From: Chlorobium sp. | GTDB lineage: Bacteria > Bacteroidota > Chlorobiia > Chlorobiales > Chlorobiaceae | DNA: 37,492 nucleotides | Assembly (NCBI GenBank): GCA_028277485.1 | Contig: JANQGE010000004.1 | Span: 1 to 37,492, forward strand | Reading direction: 5' to 3' | Shown here: piece by piece, positions 24,302 through 32,564 of the stretch | Numbering within the stretch: position 1 is the stretch's first letter | Layout of the letters: the number at the start of each line of letters is the position of its first letter | Program-made: the position numbers and the translations under genes | Notes under the pieces: generated by a model | What the model saw: the letters and a program-made list of their open reading frames with translations, nothing else | The model's database searches: none | What the model was told of the DNA's origin: nothing

Positions 24302-26722
24302 TTATATCGGCTTCACGACAAAGTTGACCAGCCTGTCAGGTACGACAATTTCTTTTACCACAGTCATTCCATCAAGGAATTTCTGAACGGTTTCATCATT
24401 GCGTGCTTTTTCAAGCAGGATCTCTTTCGGTGATTTTGCGGGTGCGGTAACCCTGCCCCTGAGTTTCCCATTCACCTGAACGGCGATGGTTACCTCGCTA
24501 TCCGCTGCAAGCGCCGGGTCGAAGGCCGGCCATGGTTCGGAGATGGTCGATGTGCTGTGACCGGCGGCTTGCCAGAGTTCTTCACTGATATGGGGTGCGT
24601 AGGGGGAAAGCAGCAGGAGGAGCGTTTCGACGATAGTTCTGTTTCTGCACTCTGCTTTATGGAGCTCATTGACAAGCACCATCATTTCTGCAATTGCCGT
24701 GTTGAACTTCAGTTGTTCGGTGTCCTCGCTTACCTTTTTGATGGTCTTGTGCATCGTTCTCAAGAGATCTTCAGACAAGGGGTCTTCAGTCAGGGACACG
24801 GGACCGCCAGGTTCAGGGTAAACCAGCCGCCACACCCTTGCCAGAAAACGGCTGATTCCCTCGATGCCGTGAGTGTTCCAGGGTTTTACCTGCTCAAGCG
24901 GGCCGAGGAACATCTCGTAAAGTCGTATTGCATCTGCTCCGTATGAGGAGAGCACATGGTCAGCCGGAATCACGTTCCCTCGCGATTTGGACATTTTTTC
25001 ATTGTCTTCTCCAAGGATCATGCCTTGGTTAAAGAGCTTCCGGAACGGCTCTTTTGTTGAAACAACCCCGAGATCATAGAGCACCTTATGCCAGAATCGG
25101 GCATAAAGGAGGTGCAGTACCGCATGTTCGGCTCCACCGATGTAAAGATCCACATTCATCCAGTAGCGTTCTTTTTCCGGGTCGACAAGTTTTTCGGTGT
25201 TTGCAGGGTCGATGAATCGAAGATAGTACCAGCAACTGCCCGCCCACTGCGGCATAGTGTTGGTCTCTCGCCGGAATTTTCCGTGTTCATCGGTTCCATA
25301 CAGCCATTGCGGAATGTTTGCAAGCGGAGACTCGCCGGTTGTTGTCGGCTGATAGGCTTCTATGTCGGGCAGGGTGAGCGGGAGATCCGTTTCAGGGCGC
25401 AGGGAACCGTCTTCATAATGTTTGACCGGGATAGGTTCCCCCCAGTAACGCTGACGACTGAAGACCCAGTCGCGAAGTTTGAAGTTGACTGTTCTTTTGC
25501 CTTTCCCTTTCTTTTCAAGCCAGCCGGCCATGACATCGGATGCCCTGTCAAATGGCAGACCGTCAAGGCTGATTTCATCGTTCGAGGAATTCACGCAGAC
25601 GCTGTCTTTTCCCTCGAAAACAGCTTCTTGGACATCATGCGGGCTCTTGATGACCTCCATGATCGGCAAGCCGAATTTTTTTGCAAACTCCCAATCCCTG
25701 CTGTCATGGGCCGGAACTGACATGATTGCTCCGGTACCGTAGGAGGTGAGCACAAAATCTGAAACCCAGACAGGCAAGGCCTGCCCGTTTGCCGGATTGA
25801 CCGCGTATGATCCGGTAAACACACCTGTTTTTTCTTTTTGCAGCCCGGTGCGTTCAAGCTCGGTTTTCAGTTTTGCGCGTTCGATGTACTCTCTTACTTC
25901 TACAAGTTGCTGAGCGGTTGCAAGCTTTTCAGCCATATGGTGTTCCGGTGAGACAACCAGATAACTTGTCCCGAAAAGGGTGTCAGGACGAGTTGTGTAA
26001 ACTTTCAGGGGCTGGTTGTGACAACAGAGTTCAAAATCAATCTCGATTCCCTCGGAACGCCCAATCCAGTTTCGCTGCATCTGCTTGACGTTTTCGGGCC
26101 AGTCTAACTCGTCGAGGTCGTCCAGCAGCCGTTCTGCGTAAGCGGTTATTTTCAATACCCACTGCCGGAGAGGTTTGCGAACCACGGTATATCCGTCGGC
26201 GATTTTCTCATCGACCTCTTCGTTTGCAAGCACGGTTTTCAACTCTTCGCACCAGTTTATGTCAACCTCGCTCGTATAGGCAAGCCCACGCTCGAACATC
26301 TGAAGAAAAATCCACTGTGTCCATCGGTAATATGCAGGATCGGTTGTGTTGATTTCTCGGCTCCAGTCGTAGGAAAAACCCATTCGCTGCAACGTTTCCT
26401 TGAAACTGCCGACATTTTTTTCGGTGACAACCTTCGGGTGTGTTCCGGTTTTAATTGCGAACTGTTCGGCCGGGAGGCCGAACGCATCCCATCCCATGGG
26501 GTGCAGGACATTGTGTCCCTGACTCCGCTTGTAGCGGGCAATGATATCCGTAGCGGTATATCCTTCAAGATGCCCCACATGGAGTCCCGAGCCGCTGGGA
26601 TAGGGGAACATGTCAAGCACGTAATATTTCGGTTTCTCCCGGTTCCCGTCAGACTGAAAAGTCCGGTTTTCCTTCCAGTAGTTCTGCCATTTCCGCTCGA
26701 TGCCGGAGAAGTCGTAACGCAT
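24302..26722 (-). CDS. leuS: Leucyl-tRNA synthetase
   Basis: 806 residues, a class Ia synthetase. The HIGH-type motif is PYPSGSGLHVGHLEGY and the KMSKS loop is NEKMSKSRGNVIP. The editing (CP1) domain is present, with SYGTGAIMSVPAHDSRDWEF carrying the Asp that binds the mischarged amino acid. The C-terminal anticodon-binding part ends VQVNGKLRGRVTAP. The length is toward the short end for bacterial LeuRS, with no sign of a break. Start at ATG 26722 (MRYDFSGIERKWQ) agrees with the family; the longer upstream frame does not. Confidence 0.97.
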   Translation of the reverse strand: MRYDFSGIERKWQNYWKENRTFQSDGNREKPKYYVLDMFPYPSGSGLHVGHLEGYTATDIIARYKRSQGHNVLHPMGWDAFGLPAEQFAIKTGTHPKVVTEKNVGSFKETLQRMGFSYDWSREINTTDPAYYRWTQWIFLQMFERGLAYTSEVDINWCEELKTVLANEEVDEKIADGYTVVRKPLRQWVLKITAYAERLLDDLDELDWPENVKQMQRNWIGRSEGIEIDFELCCHNQPLKVYTTRPDTLFGTSYLVVSPEHHMAEKLATAQQLVEVREYIERAKLKTELERTGLQKEKTGVFTGSYAVNPANGQALPVWVSDFVLTSYGTGAIMSVPAHDSRDWEFAKKFGLPIMEVIKSPHDVQEAVFEGKDSVCVNSSNDEISLDGLPFDRASDVMAGWLEKKGKGKRTVNFKLRDWVFSRQRYWGEPIPVKHYEDGSLRPETDLPLTLPDIEAYQPTTTGESPLANIPQWLYGTDEHGKFRRETNTMPQWAGSCWYYLRFIDPANTEKLVDPEKERYWMNVDLYIGGAEHAVLHLLYARFWHKVLYDLGVVSTKEPFRKLFNQGMILGEDNEKMSKSRGNVIPADHVLSSYGADAIRLYEMFLGPLEQVKPWNTHGIEGISRFLARVWRLVYPEPGGPVSLTEDPLSEDLLRTMHKTIKKVSEDTEQLKFNTAIAEMMVLVNELHKAECRNRTIVETLLLLLSPYAPHISEELWQAAGHSTSTISEPWPAFDPALAADSEVTIAVQVNGKLRGRVTAPAKSPKEILLEKARNDETVQKFLDGMTVVKEIVVPDRLVNFVVKPI

Positions 26723-26849
26723 ATTGTGCTCTGAATTGCGGGCACCTCGAAAAACCATTGTGCCTTTGTTTGAGATCAATTTAGGTTTAAGAAAAGAAAA
26801 TCGCACAAAAATGAAAAAGCATCCCTGTGCATATTCCGCGGAGAGCAAG

Positions 26850-26886
26850 AAAAAAAGCCGTGCAGCAGGTGCTGCACAGCTTTTCC
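26850..26886 (-). terminator. Rho-independent terminator between pnp and leuS
   Basis: On the minus strand, AAAAGCTGTGCAGCA and TGCTGCACGGCTTTT form a long stem, followed by a run of seven T. The core GTGCAGCA/TGCTGCAC is perfect. It lies past the pnp stop and past MITE copy 5, and before leuS, so it should end transcription coming from pnp. A shorter T-run on the other strand may make it partly bidirectional. Confidence 0.8.
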
Positions 26887-26906
26887 GATTTTCTTTTTCT
26901 TCCTTT

Positions 26907-27003
26907 GGGCACCTCTATACAGGGCATTTCTATTAATTGTCATGAGCAACCTTTCCTATCCGCTCAACGAGGTAATTGAAGCGCGGAATACATAGAGGTG
27001 CCC
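26907..27003 (-). repeat. MITE-like element, family 1, copy 5 with a doubled end
   Basis: Starts GGGCACCTCTATAC and ends GTATTCCGCG-type sequence inverted, finishing CATAGAGGTGCCC at 27003. It is in the minus orientation relative to copy 1. The left end is doubled: after GGGCACCTCTATAC comes a second, decayed end AGGGCATTTCTATTAATTG. The flanks CTTT and TGAA do not match, so no target duplication is visible. It begins directly at the pnp 3' end (10 bp past the stop). Confidence 0.75.
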
Positions 27004-27013
27004 TGAAAACAGC

Positions 27014-29221
27014 TTACTGGTTTGGCTCTCCCTGTGCAGATGAACCGTTTCCCGATGGTTCAACCGGTACGTCAAGCAGTGCTTTTATGGAGAGTGCGTA
27101 ACGTGTCTTGCCGGTCCTCGGATCCTTGCGGATATCGATCAGCTTGACCTTTATGCGGTCACCGGGTTTCAGATGGTCGCTCACTTTTGCCACCCTTTCT
27201 TTGGCAATCTCGGAGATATGTACAAGCCCGTCGGTTTTTGGGAGAAATTCAACGAACGCACCCAGTTCCTCGCGGATATCCCTGACCTTGCCTGAGTATA
27301 CCAGGCCCACTTCCGGCTTGGATATAAGGGTCTTGATGGTTTCAATTGCCGCCGATGCCCCTTCACCGCTGGGTGATGCTATGGTGACCGTACCGTCATC
27401 GTCAACGTTGATTTCAGCGCCGGTTTCTTCCGTGATACTTCTGATGGTTTCACCGCCTTTGCCGATAATCATACCGATAGCATCCACGGGTATCTGGATT
27501 GTGGTGAGACGAGGAGCGTATTTGCCGATTTCTTCTCTCGGATCGGCGATGGCACTTGTCATTTTATCAAGGATGTGCAGGCGCCCGTTTCTTGCCTGAT
27601 CAAGAGCCTGCTCGAGAATATGGTAGTCCAGCCCGTCGATCTTGATATCCATCTGGCATGCCGTGATGCCGTCTTTTGTACCGGCGACCTTGAAGTCCAT
27701 GTCGCCGAGGTGATCTTCGTTGCCGAGTATATCCGAAAGAACAGCATATCGGTCATCCTCCTTGATAAGGCCCATAGCGATGCCGGATACCGGTTTTGTG
27801 AGCGGTACGCCACCGTCCATTGCAGCCAGGGTGCCGCCGCACACCGATGCCATGGAGGAAGAGCCGTTGGATTCGAGGATGTCCGATACGATACGGATGG
27901 TATAAGGGAAATCCACTTCCGACGGAACCACTTTTTTGACGGCTCTTTCCGCAAGATTTCCGTGACCGATCTCTCTTCGTCCAACGCCTCCGACCCTGCC
28001 GGTTTCACCTACGGAAAACGGCGGGAAATTGTAGTGCAGCATGAACCGTTTTTCAGTGTCGTCAATCAGTGTATCGATCATCTGCGCGTCTTTTTTCGTA
28101 CCGAGTGTCAACGTGACGAGTGCCTGCGTTTCTCCTCTTGTGAAAAGTGCGGAGCCGTGTGCTCTTGGTATAAGACCCAACTCGATACTGATAGGTCTGA
28201 CCTCATCAAGTGCTCTTCCGTCAAGGCGTTTAACGTCGTCGAGAATCATGTGGCGCATCACCTGTTTTTCAATCTTGTGGACATGACTTGATATGATCTG
28301 CTCGTTGAGGTAGAGCTGCTTTGATGGATCGGACGCTATATCTTCGGCTGTTATTTCGTTCCTGTAACGGTCAAGAATCTTTTCAGTGATGGATTTGTAT
28401 ATCTCCGAGGTTTTTTCAGCCCGCTCCTCTTTTCCAAGAGGCATGTAAGCCAGTTCTTTCAAAGGGGTTTCGCACAGTTCCCTGATGCTTTCCTGCAGAT
28501 CCTCCGGAGCGGCAACGGCTATGAAAGACCGTTTGGGTTTTCCCACTTCGGCGGCAATTTCATCCTGCAGGGAGCACATCGTTTTAATGGCGTCATGACC
28601 AAACCTGATTGCCTTGACCATTTCGGCTTCGGATATCTCGTTCATCTCGCCTTCAAGCATGCAGATCGTATCTCTCGTTCCGCCGATGCTGATATCGATG
28701 TCGCTCTGCTTGAGTTCATTGATGTTCGGGTTGATGATAAACTCGCCGTTTATTCTGCCGACCCGCACCTCGGACATGGCATTTGCGAACGGAATATCGG
28801 AAACCATGATTGCTGCTGATGCCGCGATTCCGCCGAGCACGTCGGCGTCATTGAGTTGGTCGGATGATATGACGGAAATGATGACCTGTGTATCTTGATA
28901 GTAACCATCGGGAAAAAGCGGGCGGAGTGCCCTGTCAATCAGACGGGCGGAGAGAACTTCTTTTTCAGAAGGCCTGCCTTCGCGTTTGATGAAGCCACCG
29001 GGAAATTTTCCGGCGGCAGAATATTTTTCACGGTACTCTACCTGAAGAGGGAAAAAGTCCTGATTGGGAGGGGGAGGAGTTTTGCAGGATACCACGGTTG
29101 CAAGAACCATGGTGTCGCCCAGACTTACAACAGCAGCCCCATCAGCCTGCTTTGCCATTTTACCGGTTTCAATAACGAGTTTTTTTCCTTCTCTCAGATC
29201 GATTTCTTTTCTTATAAACAT
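27014..29221 (-). CDS. pnp: Polyribonucleotide nucleotidyltransferase (PNPase)
   Basis: 735 residues. A trimeric 3'-5' phosphorolytic exoribonuclease in RNA decay. Two RNase PH-like cores are visible (N-terminal LVIETGKMAKQADGAAVVSL and FIKREGRPSEKEVL; second core RAHGSALFTRGETQALVT, GRREIGHG, SGIAMGLIKE and ILGNEDHLGDMDFKVAG), then a KH domain (IGMIIGKGGETIRSITEETG) and an S1 domain (GKVRDIRELG-type strand, VHISEIAKERVAKVSDHLK). The ATG at 29221 opens MFIRKEIDL. The 235-bp upstream gap has no rpsO, which precedes pnp in many bacteria, and no clear terminator. The short tail EPSGNGSSAQGE is low complexity. Confidence 0.97.
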   Translation of the reverse strand: MFIRKEIDLREGKKLVIETGKMAKQADGAAVVSLGDTMVLATVVSCKTPPPPNQDFFPLQVEYREKYSAAGKFPGGFIKREGRPSEKEVLSARLIDRALRPLFPDGYYQDTQVIISVISSDQLNDADVLGGIAASAAIMVSDIPFANAMSEVRVGRINGEFIINPNINELKQSDIDISIGGTRDTICMLEGEMNEISEAEMVKAIRFGHDAIKTMCSLQDEIAAEVGKPKRSFIAVAAPEDLQESIRELCETPLKELAYMPLGKEERAEKTSEIYKSITEKILDRYRNEITAEDIASDPSKQLYLNEQIISSHVHKIEKQVMRHMILDDVKRLDGRALDEVRPISIELGLIPRAHGSALFTRGETQALVTLTLGTKKDAQMIDTLIDDTEKRFMLHYNFPPFSVGETGRVGGVGRREIGHGNLAERAVKKVVPSEVDFPYTIRIVSDILESNGSSSMASVCGGTLAAMDGGVPLTKPVSGIAMGLIKEDDRYAVLSDILGNEDHLGDMDFKVAGTKDGITACQMDIKIDGLDYHILEQALDQARNGRLHILDKMTSAIADPREEIGKYAPRLTTIQIPVDAIGMIIGKGGETIRSITEETGAEINVDDDGTVTIASPSGEGASAAIETIKTLISKPEVGLVYSGKVRDIREELGAFVEFLPKTDGLVHISEIAKERVAKVSDHLKPGDRIKVKLIDIRKDPRTGKTRYALSIKALLDVPVEPSGNGSSAQGEPNQ

Positions 29222-29456
29222 GGAATGGACATCAGTTGTTGGTGAATAAAAAAGCCGACGGTCACGTCTGTTCGGAATCGGGCCGTTATGCAAAAATCCG
29301 TAACCAGTTAAAGAGTGTCTCGAGCTGCTCGCCAAAGGGTGCTTCGCAATTCATGCCGCTCACGATAATGTATAGAAGGGCTTCAAAGCTTTTCGAGATA
29401 CCTGCCCCTAAATAAACAATCCCTCAATATACGATAATTTGGAAATTAGTTGCGGC

Positions 29457-30311
29457 TTAATTTATTCTCAGCTTTCCATTGTCGATAAGCCTCGATGAGC
29501 CTATCCATACGGCAAGGACAAGAAGATACTCAGTATCGGGCTTCAAGGTATCGGTTTCGGTAAAGGTATCAGTGCTCACAATATTTGCATAGTCGATTTT
29601 CGCATCGGGCGCCGACTCGATAATGGATATCACTTCCCGAATGATTTTTTCCGTGTCGGCCACCTTTTTTTGAACGAGTTCTTCCGCCCGGCATATCCCC
29701 TTGTAAAGAACCGTCGCTTGTTTTCTTTCTTTGGATGAGAGGTAGATATTCCGGGAACTTGTTGCCAGGCCGTCTTCCTCGCGGATAACAGGGGCTTCGA
29801 GGATTTTTATGTCGATGTTGAGATCCTTTACCATACGCTTAATTACCGCAAGCTGCTGGGCATCCTTTTCACCAAACACCGCAAGATGAGCTTTTGAGAT
29901 CAGCATGAGTTTCAATACAACGGTTGCCATGCCGTTAAAATGTCCCGGCCTTGCACTTCCTTCAAAGCGGTTTGCAATATCTCCGGCAGTGACCTGCGTC
30001 TGAAAGCCTCCGGTATACATTTGCTCCGTGTCAGGAACAAAAAGGTAATCAACTCCGGCAGCTTTTGCCATGGCAGCGTCTTTTTCAAATGGTCTCGGGT
30101 AGCGGTGAAAATCCTCCCCAGGACTGAACTGCTGCGGATTGACGAAAATGGTGAGAATCACGGTTCCTGCTCTTTGTTTGGCAAGCCTTATGAGGTGAAG
30201 GTGCCCCTCGTGCAGAGCCCCCATGGTCATGACAACCGCTATGAACTGGTGCTTCAGCCGGAGGCTTTCAGCTGTTTTCTGCATCTCAGCCGGATCATTG
30301 ATTATCTGCAT
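29457..30311 (-). CDS. panC: Pantoate-beta-alanine ligase (pantothenate synthetase)
   Basis: 284 residues. It condenses pantoate and beta-alanine, using ATP, in the last step of pantothenate (vitamin B5) synthesis. Motifs: MGALHEGHLHLI (HxGH nucleotide-binding), FVNPQQFSPGEDFHRYPR, GHFNGMATVVLKL, FGEKDAQQLAVI and the flexible SSRNIYLS loop. It follows rsmI with a 38-bp gap and so may share its transcript. The start ATG at 30311 (MQIINDPAEMQ) fits the family. panB and panD are not in the window. Confidence 0.96.
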   Translation of the reverse strand: MQIINDPAEMQKTAESLRLKHQFIAVVMTMGALHEGHLHLIRLAKQRAGTVILTIFVNPQQFSPGEDFHRYPRPFEKDAAMAKAAGVDYLFVPDTEQMYTGGFQTQVTAGDIANRFEGSARPGHFNGMATVVLKLMLISKAHLAVFGEKDAQQLAVIKRMVKDLNIDIKILEAPVIREEDGLATSSRNIYLSSKERKQATVLYKGICRAEELVQKKVADTEKIIREVISIIESAPDAKIDYANIVSTDTFTETDTLKPDTEYLLVLAVWIGSSRLIDNGKLRIN

Positions 30312-30349
30312 AGGTGTTTTGGTTGGATTGATTAATAGCTGTCAGCTAC

Positions 30350-31048
30350 CTACTGATTTTTCCCTGCAGGAGATACAACGACAACAAATTCCCCCCTTGT
30401 TTTCTCACCCGTGAAGCGTTGGATCACTTCGGATGTTGATCCGCAAAGATATTCCTCATGGAGCTTTGTTATTTCCCTTGCAATGAACACCCGTGCGCCG
30501 GGAAAATAATCCTCGATTTCACCGAGCAGTTTCAGTATGCGGTGGGGGGACTCGTAGAAAACAATCGTGCATTTAATGGACGCAAAGAATTCCAGTTTGC
30601 TTTTTCGGCCTTTTTTATGCGGCAGGAAACCGGCGAAAAAGAAATTGTGCACCGGAAGCGGGCAGATGGAGAGCGCCGCAGTTGCCGCGCTTGGCCCTGG
30701 TACAGGAATGACCTTTACGGGCAGGTCGTATGCGGCACGAACAAGTGCGTAGCCCGGGTCACTGATCGCCGGAGTTCCGGCGTCGGTGACGACAGCCACA
30801 TCGAGACCGTCTTCGAGCAGGTTCAGAATGGTGTTGATGGCTTTTGTTTCATTAAACGCATGGTAACTGATCAGATTTTTTCCGCTGATGCCCAGATGCC
30901 GCAGCAGTATCGACGTTTTGCGTGTGTCCTCACACGCTATGGCATTGGCTGATTTCAAGGTGTTGATCGCACGCAGGGTGATATCCTCAAGATTGCCAAG
31001 GGGTGTGGCTACGATGTAGAGTGTACCGTTAGCTGTAGTGTCGTTCAT
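30350..31048 (-). CDS. rsmI: 16S rRNA (cytidine1402-2'-O)-methyltransferase RsmI
   Basis: 232 residues of the SAM-dependent tetrapyrrole-methylase fold. RsmI adds the 2'-O-methyl on C1402 of 16S rRNA near the ribosomal P site. Diagnostic motifs are LYIVATPLGNLEDITLRA, ACEDTRKTSILLRHLGI, VTDAGTPAISDPGYALV, PGPSAATAAL, FFAGFLPHKKGRK and EYLCGS. The ATG 31048 gives a complete N-terminus. Upstream (33 bp) lies MITE copy 6, so its promoter must be within or next to that repeat unless it is read from the mrp operon. Confidence 0.96.
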   Translation of the reverse strand: MNDTTANGTLYIVATPLGNLEDITLRAINTLKSANAIACEDTRKTSILLRHLGISGKNLISYHAFNETKAINTILNLLEDGLDVAVVTDAGTPAISDPGYALVRAAYDLPVKVIPVPGPSAATAALSICPLPVHNFFFAGFLPHKKGRKSKLEFFASIKCTIVFYESPHRILKLLGEIEDYFPGARVFIAREITKLHEEYLCGSTSEVIQRFTGEKTRGEFVVVVSPAGKNQ

Positions 31049-31080
31049 AGTAGCTGCAAGCAGCTGTTAATTTCACTTAT

Positions 31081-31206
31081 GGGCACCTCTACATACTATG
31101 ATTACTTCGTTGATCGGTGCTTGAAATCCTCATGTACTACGTGTACAATCCGGTTTCTGTGTTCCGTTCGCCTTGCGCTTGAACCGCTCATGACAATAGA
31201 GGTGCC
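31081..31206 (+). repeat. MITE-like element, family 1, copy 6
   Basis: Starts GGGCACCTCTA and ends AATAGAGGTGCC, with the last C replaced by T. The interior matches copy 1 closely: TGCTTGAAATCCTCATGTACT, then TCCGGTTTCTG and CTCATGACAAT. The flanks TTAT and TTGT agree in three of four bases. It lies just upstream of rsmI. Confidence 0.8.
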
Positions 31207-31486
31207 TTGTAAGAAAGTCTGTTATGAGCCATACGGCCAAGCTTTTCAGCGTCAAGTACTTTAACCGGAAAAGTAAGTTGTATATTATAACAATGAAAAC
31301 AACTTGATATTTCAGCTACACCAAAGCTCGGTCCCCATAAAAAAACTGCCATAGGCAACGTAGCAGATATACCTCTCAACAAGTCTTCTGGGCATAACTT
31401 ATCGAGAAGATTCCCAAAGCTTCCGTTAGTTTTCAAAGGGTCGCACTTTGGCGTAAACGGATACCACAGTTTTATCGCGATGTGAG
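31207..31486 (-). other. Gap between mrpG and MITE copy 6 with an open frame of unclear status
   Basis: On the minus strand a frame stays open from mrpG into the MITE. It reads KLWYPFTPKCDPLKTNGSFG, then NLLDKLCPEDLLRGIS and FLWGPSFGVAEISSCFHCYN. Its composition is protein-like, but the only start is TTG at 31436, after the most protein-like part, and it ends inside the repeat. No family is recognised. It may be a gene remnant. No RNA gene is seen. Confidence 0.3.
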
Positions 31487-31825
31487 TTATTCCTCATCTT
31501 CCGGAGAGCGTTCTTTCAATTCATTAATCCTTGTTTTTTCCCAGAGCGGAACTTTGCCGAAATACGCGGCTCTACCGATAATATGCGCGGCTACAGGTGC
31601 TGTCAGGAAAAGAAAGAAAATAATCGCGAAAGCGCGGGAAGCGATACCGAAGTCCTGCCAGTAAATAACCGTTCCGGTAAGCACCAGCCCGATGCCCAGG
31701 GTTGAGGCTTTGGTAGTTGCTGACATCCGGGTATACAGATCGGGCATTTTCAGAATACCGAGTGCTGAGAGCAGAATAAGCAGGGTGCCCAAAAGTAGAA
31801 AGATGCTGCTCAGGGTCTCTATCAT
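31487..31825 (-). CDS. mrpG: Mrp Na+/H+ antiporter subunit G
   Basis: 112 residues with three hydrophobic segments, matching MrpG/MnhG (GILKMPDLYTRMSATTKAST is typical, then FLTAPVAAHIIGRAAYF). It is a small accessory subunit of the multi-subunit antiporter and needed for full activity in characterised systems. Start ATG overlaps the mrpF stop (ATGA) and has one of the few strong ribosome binding sites here (GGAGGAG, 7 bases upstream). It is the last gene of the mrp operon. The C-terminus is acidic (SPEDEE). Confidence 0.93.
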   Translation of the reverse strand: MIETLSSIFLLLGTLLILLSALGILKMPDLYTRMSATTKASTLGIGLVLTGTVIYWQDFGIASRAFAIIFFLFLTAPVAAHIIGRAAYFGKVPLWEKTRINELKERSPEDEE

Positions 31826-32094
31826 TGTTGTCTCCTCCTTCCAAGATAAAATGCAAACGCTACCGTACCCAGAAATGCCAGCAGTGCCAGGATGATGCCG
31901 ACATCAAGGAATGTAGTGGTATTGTTTTGGATGGAATACACTGCAATGAAAGCAATGGCATTAGCCGAGAGCAGGTCCAGCGCCACAATCCGGTCCTCGA
32001 TGGTCGGTCCGATCACCAGCCGAAGGAAGATGATCAGAATGGAAAGGCCGATGAAGGCGATCGCTATGGTGACAGACAGTTCTATGAAGCTCAT
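31822..32094 (-). CDS. mrpF: Mrp Na+/H+ antiporter subunit F
   Basis: 90 residues, three membrane segments. Features of MrpF/MnhF: RLVIGPTIEDRIVALDLLSA and the following ANAIAFIAVYSI. It ends in a basic stretch (GRRRQQ). It overlaps mrpE upstream and mrpG downstream by 4 bp each, so the three small subunits are translationally coupled. Confidence 0.93.
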   Translation of the reverse strand: MSFIELSVTIAIAFIGLSILIIFLRLVIGPTIEDRIVALDLLSANAIAFIAVYSIQNNTTTFLDVGIILALLAFLGTVAFAFYLGRRRQQ

Positions 32095-32564
32095 CGCAGC
32101 ACCTCGATCAATCGTTTTTCCAGACCGTTTTTCAGTTCGTGCCTGAAACGATCGGCATCTTTAACGTACAGGGCATGCACGTACAGGGTTTTCCTGTCGG
32201 ACGACACGTCAAGGCTCAACGTACCGGGAGTCAGGGTCACCAGGTTGGCAAACAACGTGATCTCGATATTGGTTTCCACATCAAGCGGCACAGCGATAAT
32301 TCCCGGTTCCATGTAATTTTTCGGCGTCACAATATCAAACGCCACTTTGAGGTTCGCGATGATCAGCTCCTTCAGGAAGTAAAAGACAAACATGACCACA
32401 AGAGGAATTTTCGTGAAATACCTTGTCTCACCCCATGCGGAGCGTGAGAGCCACAGGATAAAGTAGCCGATAATCATGCCGCCGGCGAATGTCCCCGCAC
32501 TGACTCCCCCGACCAGCAGCATCCAGGCTATCGCCATCAGGATATTAAACAGAAACAGGTTCAT
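32091..32564 (-). CDS. mrpE: Mrp Na+/H+ antiporter subunit E
   Basis: 157 residues. Matches MrpE/MnhE: two or three N-terminal membrane segments (FLFNILMAIAWMLL; FAGGMIIGYFILWL), then FYFLKELIIANLKVAFDIVT and the cytoplasmic LFANLVTLTPGTLSLDVS segment that defines the family. It overlaps mrpD and mrpF by 4 bp each. MrpE is needed for complex stability in some species. Confidence 0.94.
   Translation of the reverse strand: MNLFLFNILMAIAWMLLVGGVSAGTFAGGMIIGYFILWLSRSAWGETRYFTKIPLVVMFVFYFLKELIIANLKVAFDIVTPKNYMEPGIIAVPLDVETNIEITLFANLVTLTPGTLSLDVSSDRKTLYVHALYVKDADRFRHELKNGLEKRLIEVLR

Noticed and set aside
24302..26722. leuS being truncated because it is shorter than many bacterial LeuRS
   Set aside because: Both signature motifs, the editing domain and the C-terminal domain are present and continuous.
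29222..29300. Possible terminator or attenuator before pnp (GACG-TGAC-CGTC then T-run on the minus strand)
   Set aside because: The stem is only four base pairs and alternative pairings are no better.
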